A stretch of DNA of 64,000 nt. Origin: Actinomycetospora callitridis (lineage in GTDB: Bacteria > Actinomycetota > Actinomycetes > Mycobacteriales > Pseudonocardiaceae). The stretch lies in the NCBI RefSeq assembly GCF_028737265.1, contig NZ_JAQZAK010000001.1:682001-746000 (forward strand), written 5' to 3'. The notes beneath the pieces are model-generated. The model did no database searches. It was not told the origin of the DNA and was given only the letters and a program-made list of their open reading frames with translations. The number at the start of each line of letters is the position of its first letter. The first letter of the stretch is position 1. A program made the position numbers and the translations under genes. Below are positions 7,301 to 15,362 of this stretch, piece by piece.

Positions 7301-9239
7301 GTGGGCGCTGATCGGGCGCTGGCAGCCCGGCTCGATCCGCGTGTGGAGCCCCGCCTACCTGCGGTTCTGGGTGGTCAAGACGCTGGTCCGCGCCAGCCCG
7401 ATGGTGCTGTTCGCCGGGACGCCCGCGTTCACGCTCTACCTCCGCGCGCTGGGGGCGAAGGTCGGTCGCGACGTCGTCTACCTCAGTGGCCAGGTGCCGG
7501 TGTGCACCGACCTGTTCAGCATCGGCGACGGCAGCCTCGTGCGGAAGGAGAGCGTCGTCGCGTGCTACCGCGCGCACGACGGCCGGATCGAGATCGGCGG
7601 GGTCAGCATCGGCGCGGGCGCCTTCGTCGGCGAGGCGACGGTGCTCGACGTGCGGACCGCCGTCGGCGACGGGGCGTCGCTCGCCCACAGCTCGTCGTTG
7701 CACGCCGGGCAGGCGATCCCCGCGGGCGAGGTCTGGCACGGCTCGCCGGGACGCCGCGCCGACGGCCCGCTGCCGGCGGTGCCGCCCGCCCCCGGCAGCC
7801 GGTCGCGCCGGGCGCTGTACTCGACGGTGCTGGGCGTGTTCGTCCTCGCCGTGGCCTCGCCCGCCGCCCTCCTGATCGCCGGCGCGCTCTACTCCCTCGT
7901 GCCGCAGTTCGCCGCCCTGCTCGCCCCCGCACCCGGCGCGCTCGCCATCCCGGCGTTCCACGTCGACCTGCTCGCGCTCAGCGCCCTGCTCTACTTCGGT
8001 GCGCTGGTGCTGGGTCTGCTCGTGAGCACGACGGTGCCGCGGCTGTTCGCGCTCGGGGTCCGCCCCGACGTCGTCTACCCCCTCTACGGGGTCCGCTACT
8101 GGCTGCACCGCTCGATCGGGGCCCTGACCAACGTCAAGCCCTTCGTCGAGCTGTTCGGGGACAGCTCCGCGATCGCCCACTACCTGGTGCTCATCGGCTA
8201 CCGGCTCCGGCCGATCGAGCAGACGGGCTCGAACTTCGGGATGGCGGTCGCGCACGAGAACCCCTACCTCACCAGCGTGGGGCGCGGCACCGTCGTCGCC
8301 GACGGCCTGTCGGTGATGAACGCCGAGTACTCCGCGACGTCCTTCCGCGTCTCGCAGACGGCGATCGGGGCGAACAACTTCCTCGGCAACAAGATCGCCT
8401 ACCCGCCCCAGGGCCGCACCGGCGACGACTGCCTGCTCGCGACGAAGGTGCAGGTCCCGCTGCACGGACCCGTCCGGACGGGGGTCGGCCTGCTCGGCTC
8501 CCCGAGCTTCGAGATCCCGCGGACGGTGGCGCGCGACAGCGCCCTCGACGTCGCCGACCCGCAGGAGCTGGCCGCCGCGCTGCGCCGCAAGAACCGCCAC
8601 AACGGCGTCTCGATGGCGCTGCACCTGCTGGTGCGGTGGTTCTTCCTCTACCTGGCGCTCGTGAGCATCGCGGTGATCGCCTCGCTGCCGATCGCGGCGG
8701 GCCCCGGCGAGGTCGTCCTGGCCGAGCTGGTCGGCCTCGTCGTGCTGGTCGGCTACTTCGCGCTGGTGGAGCGCGTCTTGTCCCCCCTGAAGTCGCTCGC
8801 GCCGCAGGGGTGCTCGATCTACGACCCTGCCTTCCTGCGCCACGAGCGCTACTGGAAGGTGCCCGCGCCCGACTGGGTGCAGCTGTTCAACGGCACGCCG
8901 TTCAAGCCCCTGGTCTGGCGCCTGCTCGGTGTCCACATCGGCGCGCGGGTGTTCGACGACGGCGTCAACCTCACCGAGAAGGGCTTCACGACGATCGGCG
9001 ACGACGTCACCCTCGGCGAGGGCTGCATCGTCCAGTGCCACTCCCAGGAGGACGGCGGGTTCAAGTCCGACCACGTGGTGATCGGGAACCGCGTGACGCT
9101 CGGCGTCTCCTCCTTCGTGCACTACGGCACGACGATCGGCGACGACGCGATCCTCGCGCCCGACACCTTCCTGATGAAGGGCGAGGAGGTGCCGCCCGCG
9201 GAGTCCTGGGGCGGCAACCCCGCCCGCGGCAGCGACTGA
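4383..9239 (+). CDS. Pls/PosA-type membrane peptide synthetase with degenerate A domain and tandem carrier domains
   Basis: A 1618-residue protein. About residues 45-470 resemble an adenylation domain but lack the ATP-binding GSTGxPKG loop (the place reads HAADRSGGAQGGLRAT) and stop after MFRTGDLGR and a GRxD remnant, so the C-terminal subdomain and its catalytic lysine are missing. A 230-residue Ala/Pro/Asp-rich linker follows, with TTPGH repeats. Two carrier domains come next, with GADSLL phosphopantetheine sites at Ser758 and Ser841. From about residue 910, three groups of membrane helices alternate with three soluble domains carrying hexapeptide left-handed-helix repeats. This is the layout of epsilon-poly-lysine synthetase (Pls) and of the Pls/PosA terminal-domain family. 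Amino acids must therefore be activated in trans, most simply by the next gene. ATG 4383 is preceded by a G-rich ribosome site; GTG 4338 is the alternative. Confidence 0.85.
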   Translation: MVAGATHGVATAHPVPPATRRRWTGSRRRPGPGLGPGGGAPPAPTDERIDRLFERTCDELRRHGRATSNAAETADGPVSYVALETAAVRLARYLRRRRIAAGDRVALLLDRPEDALVAQLAVARIAAVWVPLDARLPDVALAAVLEAAGAGVVLTTTDAAGRLDRSDVDAIYLDRVRARVEKEDAQRLTAAERGSVADKPAYVVVHAADRSGGAQGGLRATAVGHEAAAAFLRGAAGLLQIGAQDRVHHDPRAGSDLAVLETWLAWSCGATVVTPPAGPRLRGAELGRHLRDQRVTVLRASSEDLDGVEETLPDLRLLLLSGTDRPQTLLARWHRTGRRIVGLHGAPETTVASLGTELRPDRPATLGRPLPGYGVVIADPADPRRVLPAGGIGEIAITGPGVARGYVGRRDLTAEAFVPAPGPSTPGRGPALMFRTGDLGRITPAGDVERIARMDGAGGRGERIPPSGVRPPPRPAPRRSNRTTVMTLPAPSVDAAEPAEDAAVDAPGADAAAVDAPAVDAPAVESPEPADDVAPEGTAPHPAPAAPDAAPDAGDDAGQGTTPHRRPGAAPAPTSAPPNAVDAPTTAVRATPPPAAPQAFRPQAPPGRRPTTPGHTTPGHTTPGHTTPGPSTPGPGIPGTSGRSAPPRWGPPIRQGGPVPPGAPARPGAPGRPNGPGPAGPGVRPPATGRPGGSPAPGPLAALAPSAPAKTPTGAPSGAPAGAPGATEALLREILVEILGRPDVPKDGNFFDDLGADSLLMARFCARIRKHPDLPSAAMQDIYQHPTLAKLSVALAPTPKKSDASGAARTTSGLGAVLAEVLERPDVPPHANFFEELGADSLLMARFCARTRKRDDLPSVGMPDVYRNPTIASLTAALDGGADPDRVRSGPAGPPATESEEPTGPRATSAAFVLCGAAQLACVLAYSYLAALILVWGFEAVTAATGVVGGYLGALLAGVIGFVTLSVVPIAAKWALIGRWQPGSIRVWSPAYLRFWVVKTLVRASPMVLFAGTPAFTLYLRALGAKVGRDVVYLSGQVPVCTDLFSIGDGSLVRKESVVACYRAHDGRIEIGGVSIGAGAFVGEATVLDVRTAVGDGASLAHSSSLHAGQAIPAGEVWHGSPGRRADGPLPAVPPAPGSRSRRALYSTVLGVFVLAVASPAALLIAGALYSLVPQFAALLAPAPGALAIPAFHVDLLALSALLYFGALVLGLLVSTTVPRLFALGVRPDVVYPLYGVRYWLHRSIGALTNVKPFVELFGDSSAIAHYLVLIGYRLRPIEQTGSNFGMAVAHENPYLTSVGRGTVVADGLSVMNAEYSATSFRVSQTAIGANNFLGNKIAYPPQGRTGDDCLLATKVQVPLHGPVRTGVGLLGSPSFEIPRTVARDSALDVADPQELAAALRRKNRHNGVSMALHLLVRWFFLYLALVSIAVIASLPIAAGPGEVVLAELVGLVVLVGYFALVERVLSPLKSLAPQGCSIYDPAFLRHERYWKVPAPDWVQLFNGTPFKPLVWRLLGVHIGARVFDDGVNLTEKGFTTIGDDVTLGEGCIVQCHSQEDGGFKSDHVVIGNRVTLGVSSFVHYGTTIGDDAILAPDTFLMKGEEVPPAESWGGNPARGSD
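6213..6268 (+). repeat. 15-base tandem repeat in the synthetase linker
   Basis: Three exact copies of ACGACTCCTGGCCAC and a partial fourth encode TTPGH units in the Pro-rich linker between the degenerate adenylation domain and the carrier domains. The unit is a multiple of three, so copy-number change would alter linker length without a frameshift. Confidence 0.85.
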
Positions 9240-9265
9240 CCCGAACCCCGAGGACGGACGGACCC

Positions 9266-11881
9266 ATGACCCAGGCCACGACCACGTGCGCAGTCACCGA
9301 CGACACCCGCTGGCGTGCCGTCCTGGCGAGTGGCGCCACCGCCGTGCCGCGGTGGAGCCGCACCCCCGGGACGTCCGGCGACGGACCCGTCGCGACCACC
9401 GTCGCCGTGCCGGGCGAGCTGGCCGCCGCGGTGTCCGCGCAGGCGGAGGCCCTCGGCGTCGGTCCCGAGGCCCTGCTGCTCGCGGCGCACGCACGGGTCC
9501 TCGCGGCGCTCACCGCCGAGCGCGAGGTGCTCGCCGGGGTCGTGGTCACCGATCGGATGCTGCCGTGCCGCCTCGACACGGACGTCGCGTCGTGGCGGGC
9601 CCTGGTCGCGGACGCGGCGACGGCGGTGACCTCGCTGACGGCCGCGGACAGCGCCGACGAGGCGGCCGCCCTCGCCCGGGCGCGACGCGACCTCGCGGGC
9701 CTCTGGCCCGAGACCGTCCTGGGGCTCGGAGCCGGGGAGAGCGCCCCCCTCGCGGACGACACCGTGTTCCGGGTCGACCGTCCCGCGGGCGACCTGCTGC
9801 GGGTCGTCCACCGCCCGCGCGAGCTGGACGTCGAGGCCGCCGAGCGGCTCGCGGGCTACCACCTCACCGCCCTCGGGCAGCTGTGCGCCGACCCGGACGC
9901 GGCGCCGGGGGCGGCGGGCCTCGTCGGTCCCGAGGAGCTGGCGTTCCAGGTCGACGGCCTCGCGGGCCCGGAGCGCGAGCGTCCCGACCTCCCCGCCCAC
10001 GAGATCATCCGGGCGCGGGCCGCCGCCGACCCCGACCGCGTCGCCGTCGTGCACGGCGACCGCTCGTGGACCTACCGCGAGCTCGACGAGGTCACCGACC
10101 GGATCGCGCGCGCCCTGCTGGCCCGCGGCCTGCCCCCCGAGGGCATCGTCGCGGTGGTGGCCGAGCGGACGCTCGACTGGGCGGCGAGCGTGCTCGGCAT
10201 CCTCAAGGCGGGCGCCGCGTACCTGCCCCTGGAGCCCCACTTCCCGCCCGACCGGATCGCCACCGTGCTGACGCGGGCCCAGGCCCGGCTCGTGCTGGGG
10301 GAGCGGGGCAGCACGACCACGCTCGACGAGGCCCTGGCGAGCCTCGGCGCGGCGGCCCCGGAGCGCCTGCTCGTCGACGACGCCGTCGCGGAGGAGCACG
10401 GTGACGCGGTCCCGCGGGTGGAGATCGCCGGCGACCGGCTCGCCTACCTGTACTTCACCTCCGGCTCCACCGGCGAGCCGAAGGGCGCCATGTGCGAGCA
10501 CGCGGGGATGGTCAACCACCTGTACGCGAAGATCGAGGACCTCGGGATCACCGAGGGCACGGTGGTCACCGAGACCGCCCCGCAGTGCTTCGACATCTCG
10601 CTCTGGCAGCTCGTGGCGCCGTGGCTGGTGGGCGGCACCACGGTCCTCGTCGAGCAGGAGACGATCCTCGACGTCCCGTCGTTCGTCGACCTCCTGGCCC
10701 GCCGCCGGGTCGAGGTCGCCCAGCTCGTGCCGTCCTACCTCGACGTCGTCGTCTCCTACCTCGAGCAGCAGGACGCCCCGGCCGCCGAGGTGCTGCCCGC
10801 GCTGAGGCGCCTCGCGGTCACCGGCGAGGCCGTCAAGAAGGAGCTGGTGGCCCGCTGGTTCTCCGTACGTCCCGACGTCGCGGTGGTCAACGCCTACGGG
10901 CTGACCGAGACCTGCGACGACACCAACCACGAGATCCTCACCGAGGTGCCCGCCGGCGAGCGCGTACCGCTCGGGCCCGCGGTCCCCAACGTCCGGGTCT
11001 ACGTCGTCGACGAGGCGCTGAACCCGGTCCCGCTCGGCGCGCCGGGGGAGATCGTGTTCTCCGGGGTGTGCGTCGGCCGCGGCTACGTCAACGACCCCGA
11101 CCGCACCGCGAAGGCGTTCGTGTCCGACCCGCTGCGCCCGGGCGAGCGCCTGTACCGCAGCGGCGACCACGGGCGCTGGCTCCCCGACGGCAAGCTCGAC
11201 TTCCTCGGGCGCCGCGACCACCAGGTGAAGATCTCCGGGTTCCGCATCGAGATCGGCGAGGTGGAGAACACCCTGCTGCGCGCGCCCGGGGTGCGCGACG
11301 CCTCGGTGGTCGTCGCCGAGCGGCCGGGGCGCGGCAAGCAGCTGGTCGGTTTCTACGGCGCCGCCGCGCCGGTGGAGACCGAGGTGCTGCGCGCGACCCT
11401 CGGCGCGGCGCTGCCCGCCTACATGGTCCCGCCGGTGCTGCACCACCAGGAGACCCTGCCGCTCACCCCGAACGGCAAGATCGACCGCAAGGCGCTGACG
11501 GCCCTCGCGCTCGCCCTCGACGAGCCGGAGGCCCCCGCCGCCGACGCCGACGTGACCCCCCTGACGCCGACCGAGGCGCGGGTGGCCGCGGTCTGGGCGC
11601 CGCTGCTGGGCGTCGACGCCTCGGCGCTCGGGCGCGACACCCACTTCTTCGACCGCGGCGGCTCCTCGCTGCTCGCGGTGAAGATGGCCGTCGGGCTGAA
11701 GAAGGCCGTGAGCCTGCCGGACATCGTGCGGAACCCGGTGCTCGCCGACCTCGCCGCGCTCATCGACAGCACGACCGCGGACGTCCCGGCCCCCGCGCCC
11801 GCCGCTGTGCCCGCCTCCGTGGCCGAGGACGAGGCGCCGACCGTCCGCCTGCAGCCCTCCGGCCTCACCCCCTCGTCGTGA
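9266..11881 (+). CDS. Stand-alone NRPS adenylation-carrier protein
   Basis: An 871-residue protein. Residues 1-230 look like the C-terminal half of a condensation domain without an HHxxxDG motif. A complete adenylation domain follows: YFTSGSTGEPKG near 395, FDISLWQLVAPW, NAYGLTETCDD near 541, YRSGDHGRW, GRRDHQVKISGFRIE and NGKIDRKAL near 735. A carrier domain ends the protein (GGSSL, Ser801). Aligned by eye to GrsA, the ten pocket residues read roughly D-I-W-S-A-T-A-D-D-K. The paired acids would suit a basic amino acid such as diaminopropionate, but this is tentative. It starts 26 bases after the membrane synthetase, whose own A domain looks dead, so it probably loads that enzyme. The ATG follows AGGACGGACGG. 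Confidence 0.9.
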   Translation: MTQATTTCAVTDDTRWRAVLASGATAVPRWSRTPGTSGDGPVATTVAVPGELAAAVSAQAEALGVGPEALLLAAHARVLAALTAEREVLAGVVVTDRMLPCRLDTDVASWRALVADAATAVTSLTAADSADEAAALARARRDLAGLWPETVLGLGAGESAPLADDTVFRVDRPAGDLLRVVHRPRELDVEAAERLAGYHLTALGQLCADPDAAPGAAGLVGPEELAFQVDGLAGPERERPDLPAHEIIRARAAADPDRVAVVHGDRSWTYRELDEVTDRIARALLARGLPPEGIVAVVAERTLDWAASVLGILKAGAAYLPLEPHFPPDRIATVLTRAQARLVLGERGSTTTLDEALASLGAAAPERLLVDDAVAEEHGDAVPRVEIAGDRLAYLYFTSGSTGEPKGAMCEHAGMVNHLYAKIEDLGITEGTVVTETAPQCFDISLWQLVAPWLVGGTTVLVEQETILDVPSFVDLLARRRVEVAQLVPSYLDVVVSYLEQQDAPAAEVLPALRRLAVTGEAVKKELVARWFSVRPDVAVVNAYGLTETCDDTNHEILTEVPAGERVPLGPAVPNVRVYVVDEALNPVPLGAPGEIVFSGVCVGRGYVNDPDRTAKAFVSDPLRPGERLYRSGDHGRWLPDGKLDFLGRRDHQVKISGFRIEIGEVENTLLRAPGVRDASVVVAERPGRGKQLVGFYGAAAPVETEVLRATLGAALPAYMVPPVLHHQETLPLTPNGKIDRKALTALALALDEPEAPAADADVTPLTPTEARVAAVWAPLLGVDASALGRDTHFFDRGGSSLLAVKMAVGLKKAVSLPDIVRNPVLADLAALIDSTTADVPAPAPAAVPASVAEDEAPTVRLQPSGLTPSS

Positions 11882-11924
11882 CCCCCGAGAAGACCCCGGA
11901 AAGACGACTGCGAAGGAGCCACTC

Positions 11925-12953
11925 ATGTCGGTGACGGTGCCGCCGTTCGCGGTGATCCCGGGTGCACAGGTGGGGGAGGCGCTGCAGGGACGGGAACCCG
12001 AGGTCGTCGCCCTCATGGAGGAGACCTACCGGCTCCACGACGCCGGCCGGACCCACAACCCGCCGTCGTACTTCCTGACCTTCGAGGACCGCCCGACCTC
12101 GCGGATCATCGCGCTCCCCGCGTCGGTCGGGGGCGACGTGAACGTCGACGGGATCAAGTGGGTCTCGAGCTTCCCGGAGAACGTGGCGGCGGGGGTGCCC
12201 CGCGCGTCGGCCGTGCTGATCCTCAACGACCACGACACGGGCTATCCCTTCGCCTGCCTCGAGGCGTCGATCATCAACGCGAGCCGCACCTCGGCCTCGG
12301 CGGTGCTGGCCGCCGACCGACTGACCCGCGGCCGGGAGCGTCCCCGCCGCGTCGGCTTCTTCGGGGTGGGGCTCATCGCCCGCTACCTGCACAAGTACCT
12401 GGCGACGACCGGGTGGACGTTCGACGAGACCGGCGTGTTCGACCTGAAGACCGAGAGCGCCGAGGGCTTCCGCGGCTACCTCGAGACGCAGGAGGGCACG
12501 GGCACGATCACCGTCCACGACGACTCCGAGTCGCTGATCCGGGGCAGCGACCTGGTCGTCTTCGCCACGGTCGCCGGGACGCCCCACGTGCACGACCCGG
12601 CGTGGTTCGACCACCACCCGCTGGTGCTCCACGTCTCGCTGCGCGACCTCGGGCCCGAGGTGGTGCAGGCGTCGACGAACATCGTCGACGACGTCGACCA
12701 CTGCCTGCGCGCCAACACCTCGGTGCACCTGGTGGAGCAGGAGACCGGGAACCGGGACCACATCGACGGCACGTTGGGCGACGTCCTCGAGGGGCGCATC
12801 ACGCTGCCGACCGACCGGACCGTCGTGTTCTCGCCGTTCGGTCTCGGCATCCTCGACCTCGCGCTGGGCAAGGACGTCTACGACCACGTCCGGAAGACCG
12901 GCGGCCTGCACGTGGTCGACGACTTCTTCCACGAGCTCAAGCGGTACGGCTAG
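11925..12953 (+). CDS. sbnB: SbnB-like 2,3-diaminopropionate synthase (NAD-dependent)
   Basis: A 342-residue protein of the ornithine cyclodeaminase/mu-crystallin fold. SbnB oxidatively hydrolyses N-(1-amino-1-carboxyl-2-ethyl)-glutamate with NAD+ to give L-2,3-diaminopropionate, 2-oxoglutarate and NADH. The Rossmann loop FFGVGLIARYL sits near residue 147. The N-terminal half has the SbnB-type NPPSYFLTFEDRP and GIKWVSSFPENV segments, and the C-terminal half has FSPFGLGILDLALG. It follows the adenylation protein by 43 bases with GAAGGAG before the ATG, so it is probably cotranscribed. A true ornithine cyclodeaminase is possible on sequence alone, but the SbnA-like partner in the same cluster makes SbnB more likely. 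Confidence 0.85.
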   Translation: MSVTVPPFAVIPGAQVGEALQGREPEVVALMEETYRLHDAGRTHNPPSYFLTFEDRPTSRIIALPASVGGDVNVDGIKWVSSFPENVAAGVPRASAVLILNDHDTGYPFACLEASIINASRTSASAVLAADRLTRGRERPRRVGFFGVGLIARYLHKYLATTGWTFDETGVFDLKTESAEGFRGYLETQEGTGTITVHDDSESLIRGSDLVVFATVAGTPHVHDPAWFDHHPLVLHVSLRDLGPEVVQASTNIVDDVDHCLRANTSVHLVEQETGNRDHIDGTLGDVLEGRITLPTDRTVVFSPFGLGILDLALGKDVYDHVRKTGGLHVVDDFFHELKRYG

Positions 12954-12967
12954 GGCGCCGGATGGGC

Positions 12968-13573
12968 TCAGGTGAGCTCGCCGGGGGTGACCGCACCGCG
13001 CTGCAGCGCCGCGTTGGCGAGCTCGACGCGGCGCCGCGTGCTCGCCGGGTCCAGGTCGAACTTGTCGTAGAGGCGCAGCAGGTGCTGCTTGACCGCGGCC
13101 TCGGAGACGACGAGCTCCGTGGCGACCGCGCGGGCCGTGGCGGGCTCGGTGAACACCGCACCGGAGAACAGCGGCCGGCAGAGCGCCACGAGGACGTCGC
13201 GCTCGCGGCGGGTGAGCTCCGGGGGCCGGTGCGGTGCGGTCGTGGGCGCCGAGCGGCCCGCCGGACCGCGGAACACCAGCCGCGTCGACCCGACCTGGAT
13301 CGCGTCGCCGTGACGCAGGGCGCGCTCGGCGATGAGCCGCTCGCCCGCCACCACGGTCCCGTTGGTGCTGCCGAGGTCGCGGATCGCCCAGCCCGCCCCG
13401 TAGGACTGCAGCACGGCGTGCAGGGACGACACCTGGCCGTCGTGGTCGAGCACGACCCCGTTGCCCTCGTCCCGCCCGATGGTCATCGTCGGCCCGTCGA
13501 GGAGGACCACCTCGACGCCGCCGGGCCGCCACACCTCGAGGAAGCTCGGCGCGCGCGCCCCGTCGCTGGTCAC
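12968..13573 (-). CDS. FHA domain-HTH transcriptional regulator
   Basis: A 201-residue regulator. The N-terminal forkhead-associated domain (about 12-105) has the phosphothreonine-binding signature: TIGRDEGNGVVL, SSLHA and LGSTNGT. The C-terminal part (about 120-195, LTRRERDVLVALC, then VSEAAVKQHLLRLYDKF) looks like a winged or LuxR-type helix-turn-helix. FHA domains read phosphothreonine, so the divergent Ser/Thr kinase next door is the obvious partner, giving a kinase-controlled transcription switch. It is convergent with sbnB, 14 bases apart, and sits inside the biosynthetic cluster, so it probably controls it (inference). GTG start. Confidence 0.82.
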   Translation of the reverse strand: MTSDGARAPSFLEVWRPGGVEVVLLDGPTMTIGRDEGNGVVLDHDGQVSSLHAVLQSYGAGWAIRDLGSTNGTVVAGERLIAERALRHGDAIQVGSTRLVFRGPAGRSAPTTAPHRPPELTRRERDVLVALCRPLFSGAVFTEPATARAVATELVVSEAAVKQHLLRLYDKFDLDPASTRRRVELANAALQRGAVTPGELT

Positions 13574-13634
13574 CCTCGCCTCCTCGACACGAGCCGGTCA
13601 CACCGCCGCGATCGCCGCCGGCAGTCACCGACCG

Positions 13635-13680
13635 TCACATTCGAGTGAGAGTACGCCAGACGGTCTATCACGTTCGAGGG
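13635..13680. promoter_or_regulatory. Direct repeats in the FHA-regulator/kinase divergent promoter
   Basis: Two related sites, TCACATTCGAGTGA (13635-13648) and TCACGTTCGAGGGC (13668-13681), lie 33 bases apart, about three helical turns, so they would face the same side of the DNA. The first contains CATTCGAGTGA, identical to 4281-4291 upstream of the synthetase. They are candidate binding sites for the FHA-HTH protein or another cluster regulator. Confidence 0.45.
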
Positions 13681-13731
13681 CGTGTGCGACATAGTGTCAT
13701 CAGGGTCGATCGACGGGAGGGGGTGACCCGT

Positions 13732-15183
13732 GTGACCGAGAAGTTCGGGCCGTACGAGCTACTCCGCGTGGTCGGCCGGGGCGGAATGGGTGAGGTGTTC
13801 GAGGCCCACGACACCGAGCACGACCGGGTCGTCGCCCTCAAGCGCCTCGCGGCCGAGGCCGCCGGCGACGACGAGTACCAGCGGCGCTTCCGCCGCGAGG
13901 CCCGGCTGGTCGCCCGTCTGCGCAGCCCGCACGTCATCCCGATCCACTCCTACGGCGAGATCGACGGGCAGCTGTTCCTCGACATGCGTCTCGTCGGGGG
14001 CGCGGATCTCGAGCAGGTCCTCCAGACCGAGGGCCGGCTCCCGCCCGCGCGCGCGGTGGCGATCGTGGAGCAGGTCGCGTCCGCGCTGGACGCCGCCCAC
14101 CACGCGGGCCTCATCCACCGCGACGTGAAGCCGTCGAACGTCCTCATCGACGACGGGGTCGGCGCCCACGACTTCGTCTACCTCGTCGACTTCGGGATCA
14201 CCCGCTCTGTCGGCGGCGACGAGAGCGCACCGCTCACCGGCACCCGCGTCCTCATCGGGAGCCTCGACTACATGGCCCCGGAGCGGTTCTCGGGCGAGGG
14301 CGGGCACGGGATCGACGTCTACGCGCTGGCGTGCCTCCTGTTCGAGTGCCTCACCGGGAGCAGGCCCTACCCGATCGACGAGCCCGTCGAGCTGATGACC
14401 GCGCACCTCACCTGGACCCCGCCCACGCCGTCGCGCTCGGTGCCGGGCCTGGACCCGGCGTTCGACACCCTGATCGCCTCGGGCCTGGCCAAGGACCCCG
14501 CGAAGCGGCCCGCGAGCGCGGGCGAGCTCGCCGCCGCGGCCCGGGCGGCCCTCGACGCCGGCGCCGGCCGCGCCGAGCCGTCCACCCCCACCACGGCGCA
14601 GTGGCGCCGGAGTGAGGCGGAGCTCGCCACGCCCGCCGTGCCCCGCCGGGGCGGCACCCAGCAGTCGGCCGCCTCCGCACCGATCGAGGTGCCCACCACG
14701 GTCGTGCCCGCCACGGGCGCCGGCCACGCGGCCCCCGCCGACGCCACGACGGTCCTGCGGCCGGCAGCGCGGGCGACGGGCGCCGCCCACGCCCCACCCC
14801 GGGGTCCCGGCGGCCCGCCCCGGACGGCGATGCGCCCGGGCTGGACCCCGGGGCAGCAGCCGCCGGCGGGGAGCGGGGCCCGGCGTCCGACGGGCGCGGC
14901 ACCGGGAGCCGGCCGGCCGGCCGGGGCCCACGCGCCGCCGGCGCGGACGCCCGCCCCCGCGGATCCCACGTCCGACCTCCGGGTCCACCAGCCCCGTGCC
15001 GTCTCGGTGGCAGGTCCGGCCCCCGAACCGCCGCCGCCCACCGACCCGGCCCCGTCGGCCTCGCCCGAGCGGCGACGCCTCCTGCGCAAGGCGCTGTGGA
15101 TCGTCCTGTCCGTCCTCCTCGTGGCGCTGGTCGTCGCGGGCGCCGTGTACGTCGCGGTGCTCCTGACGCCCGCCGCCGGCTGA
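13732..15183 (+). CDS. Membrane-anchored Ser/Thr protein kinase
   Basis: A 483-residue Hanks-type kinase of the actinobacterial Pkn class. It has the glycine loop GRGGMGEV (15-22), the ATP lysine in VALKRL (Lys37), HRDVKPSN (Asp131), VDFGITR (153-155) and YMAPERF. After the kinase domain (to about 275) comes a Pro/Ala/Thr-rich linker of 180 residues and one membrane helix (about 455-478), with only five residues outside. There is no PASTA or other sensor domain, so the signal is not obvious. It diverges from the FHA regulator and lies between the sbnB and sbnA halves of the cluster. GTG 13732 is chosen because GGGAGGGG lies about 10 bases upstream; GTG 13723 is too close to it. Confidence 0.88.
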   Translation: MTEKFGPYELLRVVGRGGMGEVFEAHDTEHDRVVALKRLAAEAAGDDEYQRRFRREARLVARLRSPHVIPIHSYGEIDGQLFLDMRLVGGADLEQVLQTEGRLPPARAVAIVEQVASALDAAHHAGLIHRDVKPSNVLIDDGVGAHDFVYLVDFGITRSVGGDESAPLTGTRVLIGSLDYMAPERFSGEGGHGIDVYALACLLFECLTGSRPYPIDEPVELMTAHLTWTPPTPSRSVPGLDPAFDTLIASGLAKDPAKRPASAGELAAAARAALDAGAGRAEPSTPTTAQWRRSEAELATPAVPRRGGTQQSAASAPIEVPTTVVPATGAGHAAPADATTVLRPAARATGAAHAPPRGPGGPPRTAMRPGWTPGQQPPAGSGARRPTGAAPGAGRPAGAHAPPARTPAPADPTSDLRVHQPRAVSVAGPAPEPPPPTDPAPSASPERRRLLRKALWIVLSVLLVALVVAGAVYVAVLLTPAAG

Positions 15184-15197
15184 TCGGAGGTCTCGCG

Positions 15198-15362
15198 ATG
15201 GACGACGTCCCGACGCCACGCCGACCCTTGCTCCGCGGTGACAGAACCCTGACCCCGAGCAGCGGGAAGGGTGGCCGCGCGGCGATGTCGAGGCGGGACG
15301 GCCCGGCCCATCCTTGGCGTCACACCGGAACGACGACAGCGAAACCGAGGAGGTCGCCATGA
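15198..15362 (+). CDS. Possible small leader protein overlapping sbnA
   Basis: A 54-codon frame opens with ATG 15198 behind a good ribosome site (GGAGG, 7 bases upstream), and its TGA overlaps the sbnA ATG by four bases. The peptide begins MDDVPTPRRPLLRGDRT and is basic and Pro/Arg-rich. Third-position G+C is only about three quarters, below nearby genes, so it may not be under selection as a protein. It could be a translational leader for sbnA. This is a low-confidence call resting on the ribosome site and the overlap. Confidence 0.25.
   Translation: MDDVPTPRRPLLRGDRTLTPSSGKGGRAAMSRRDGPAHPWRHTGTTTAKPRRSP

Noticed and set aside
4319-9265. A very long open frame on the plus strand in a second phase through the synthetase, joined to the adenylation-carrier gene
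   Set aside because: High G+C leaves few stops. Only the part after ATG 9266 has protein motifs; the part before is Arg/Pro-rich nonsense opposite clear domains in the other phase.
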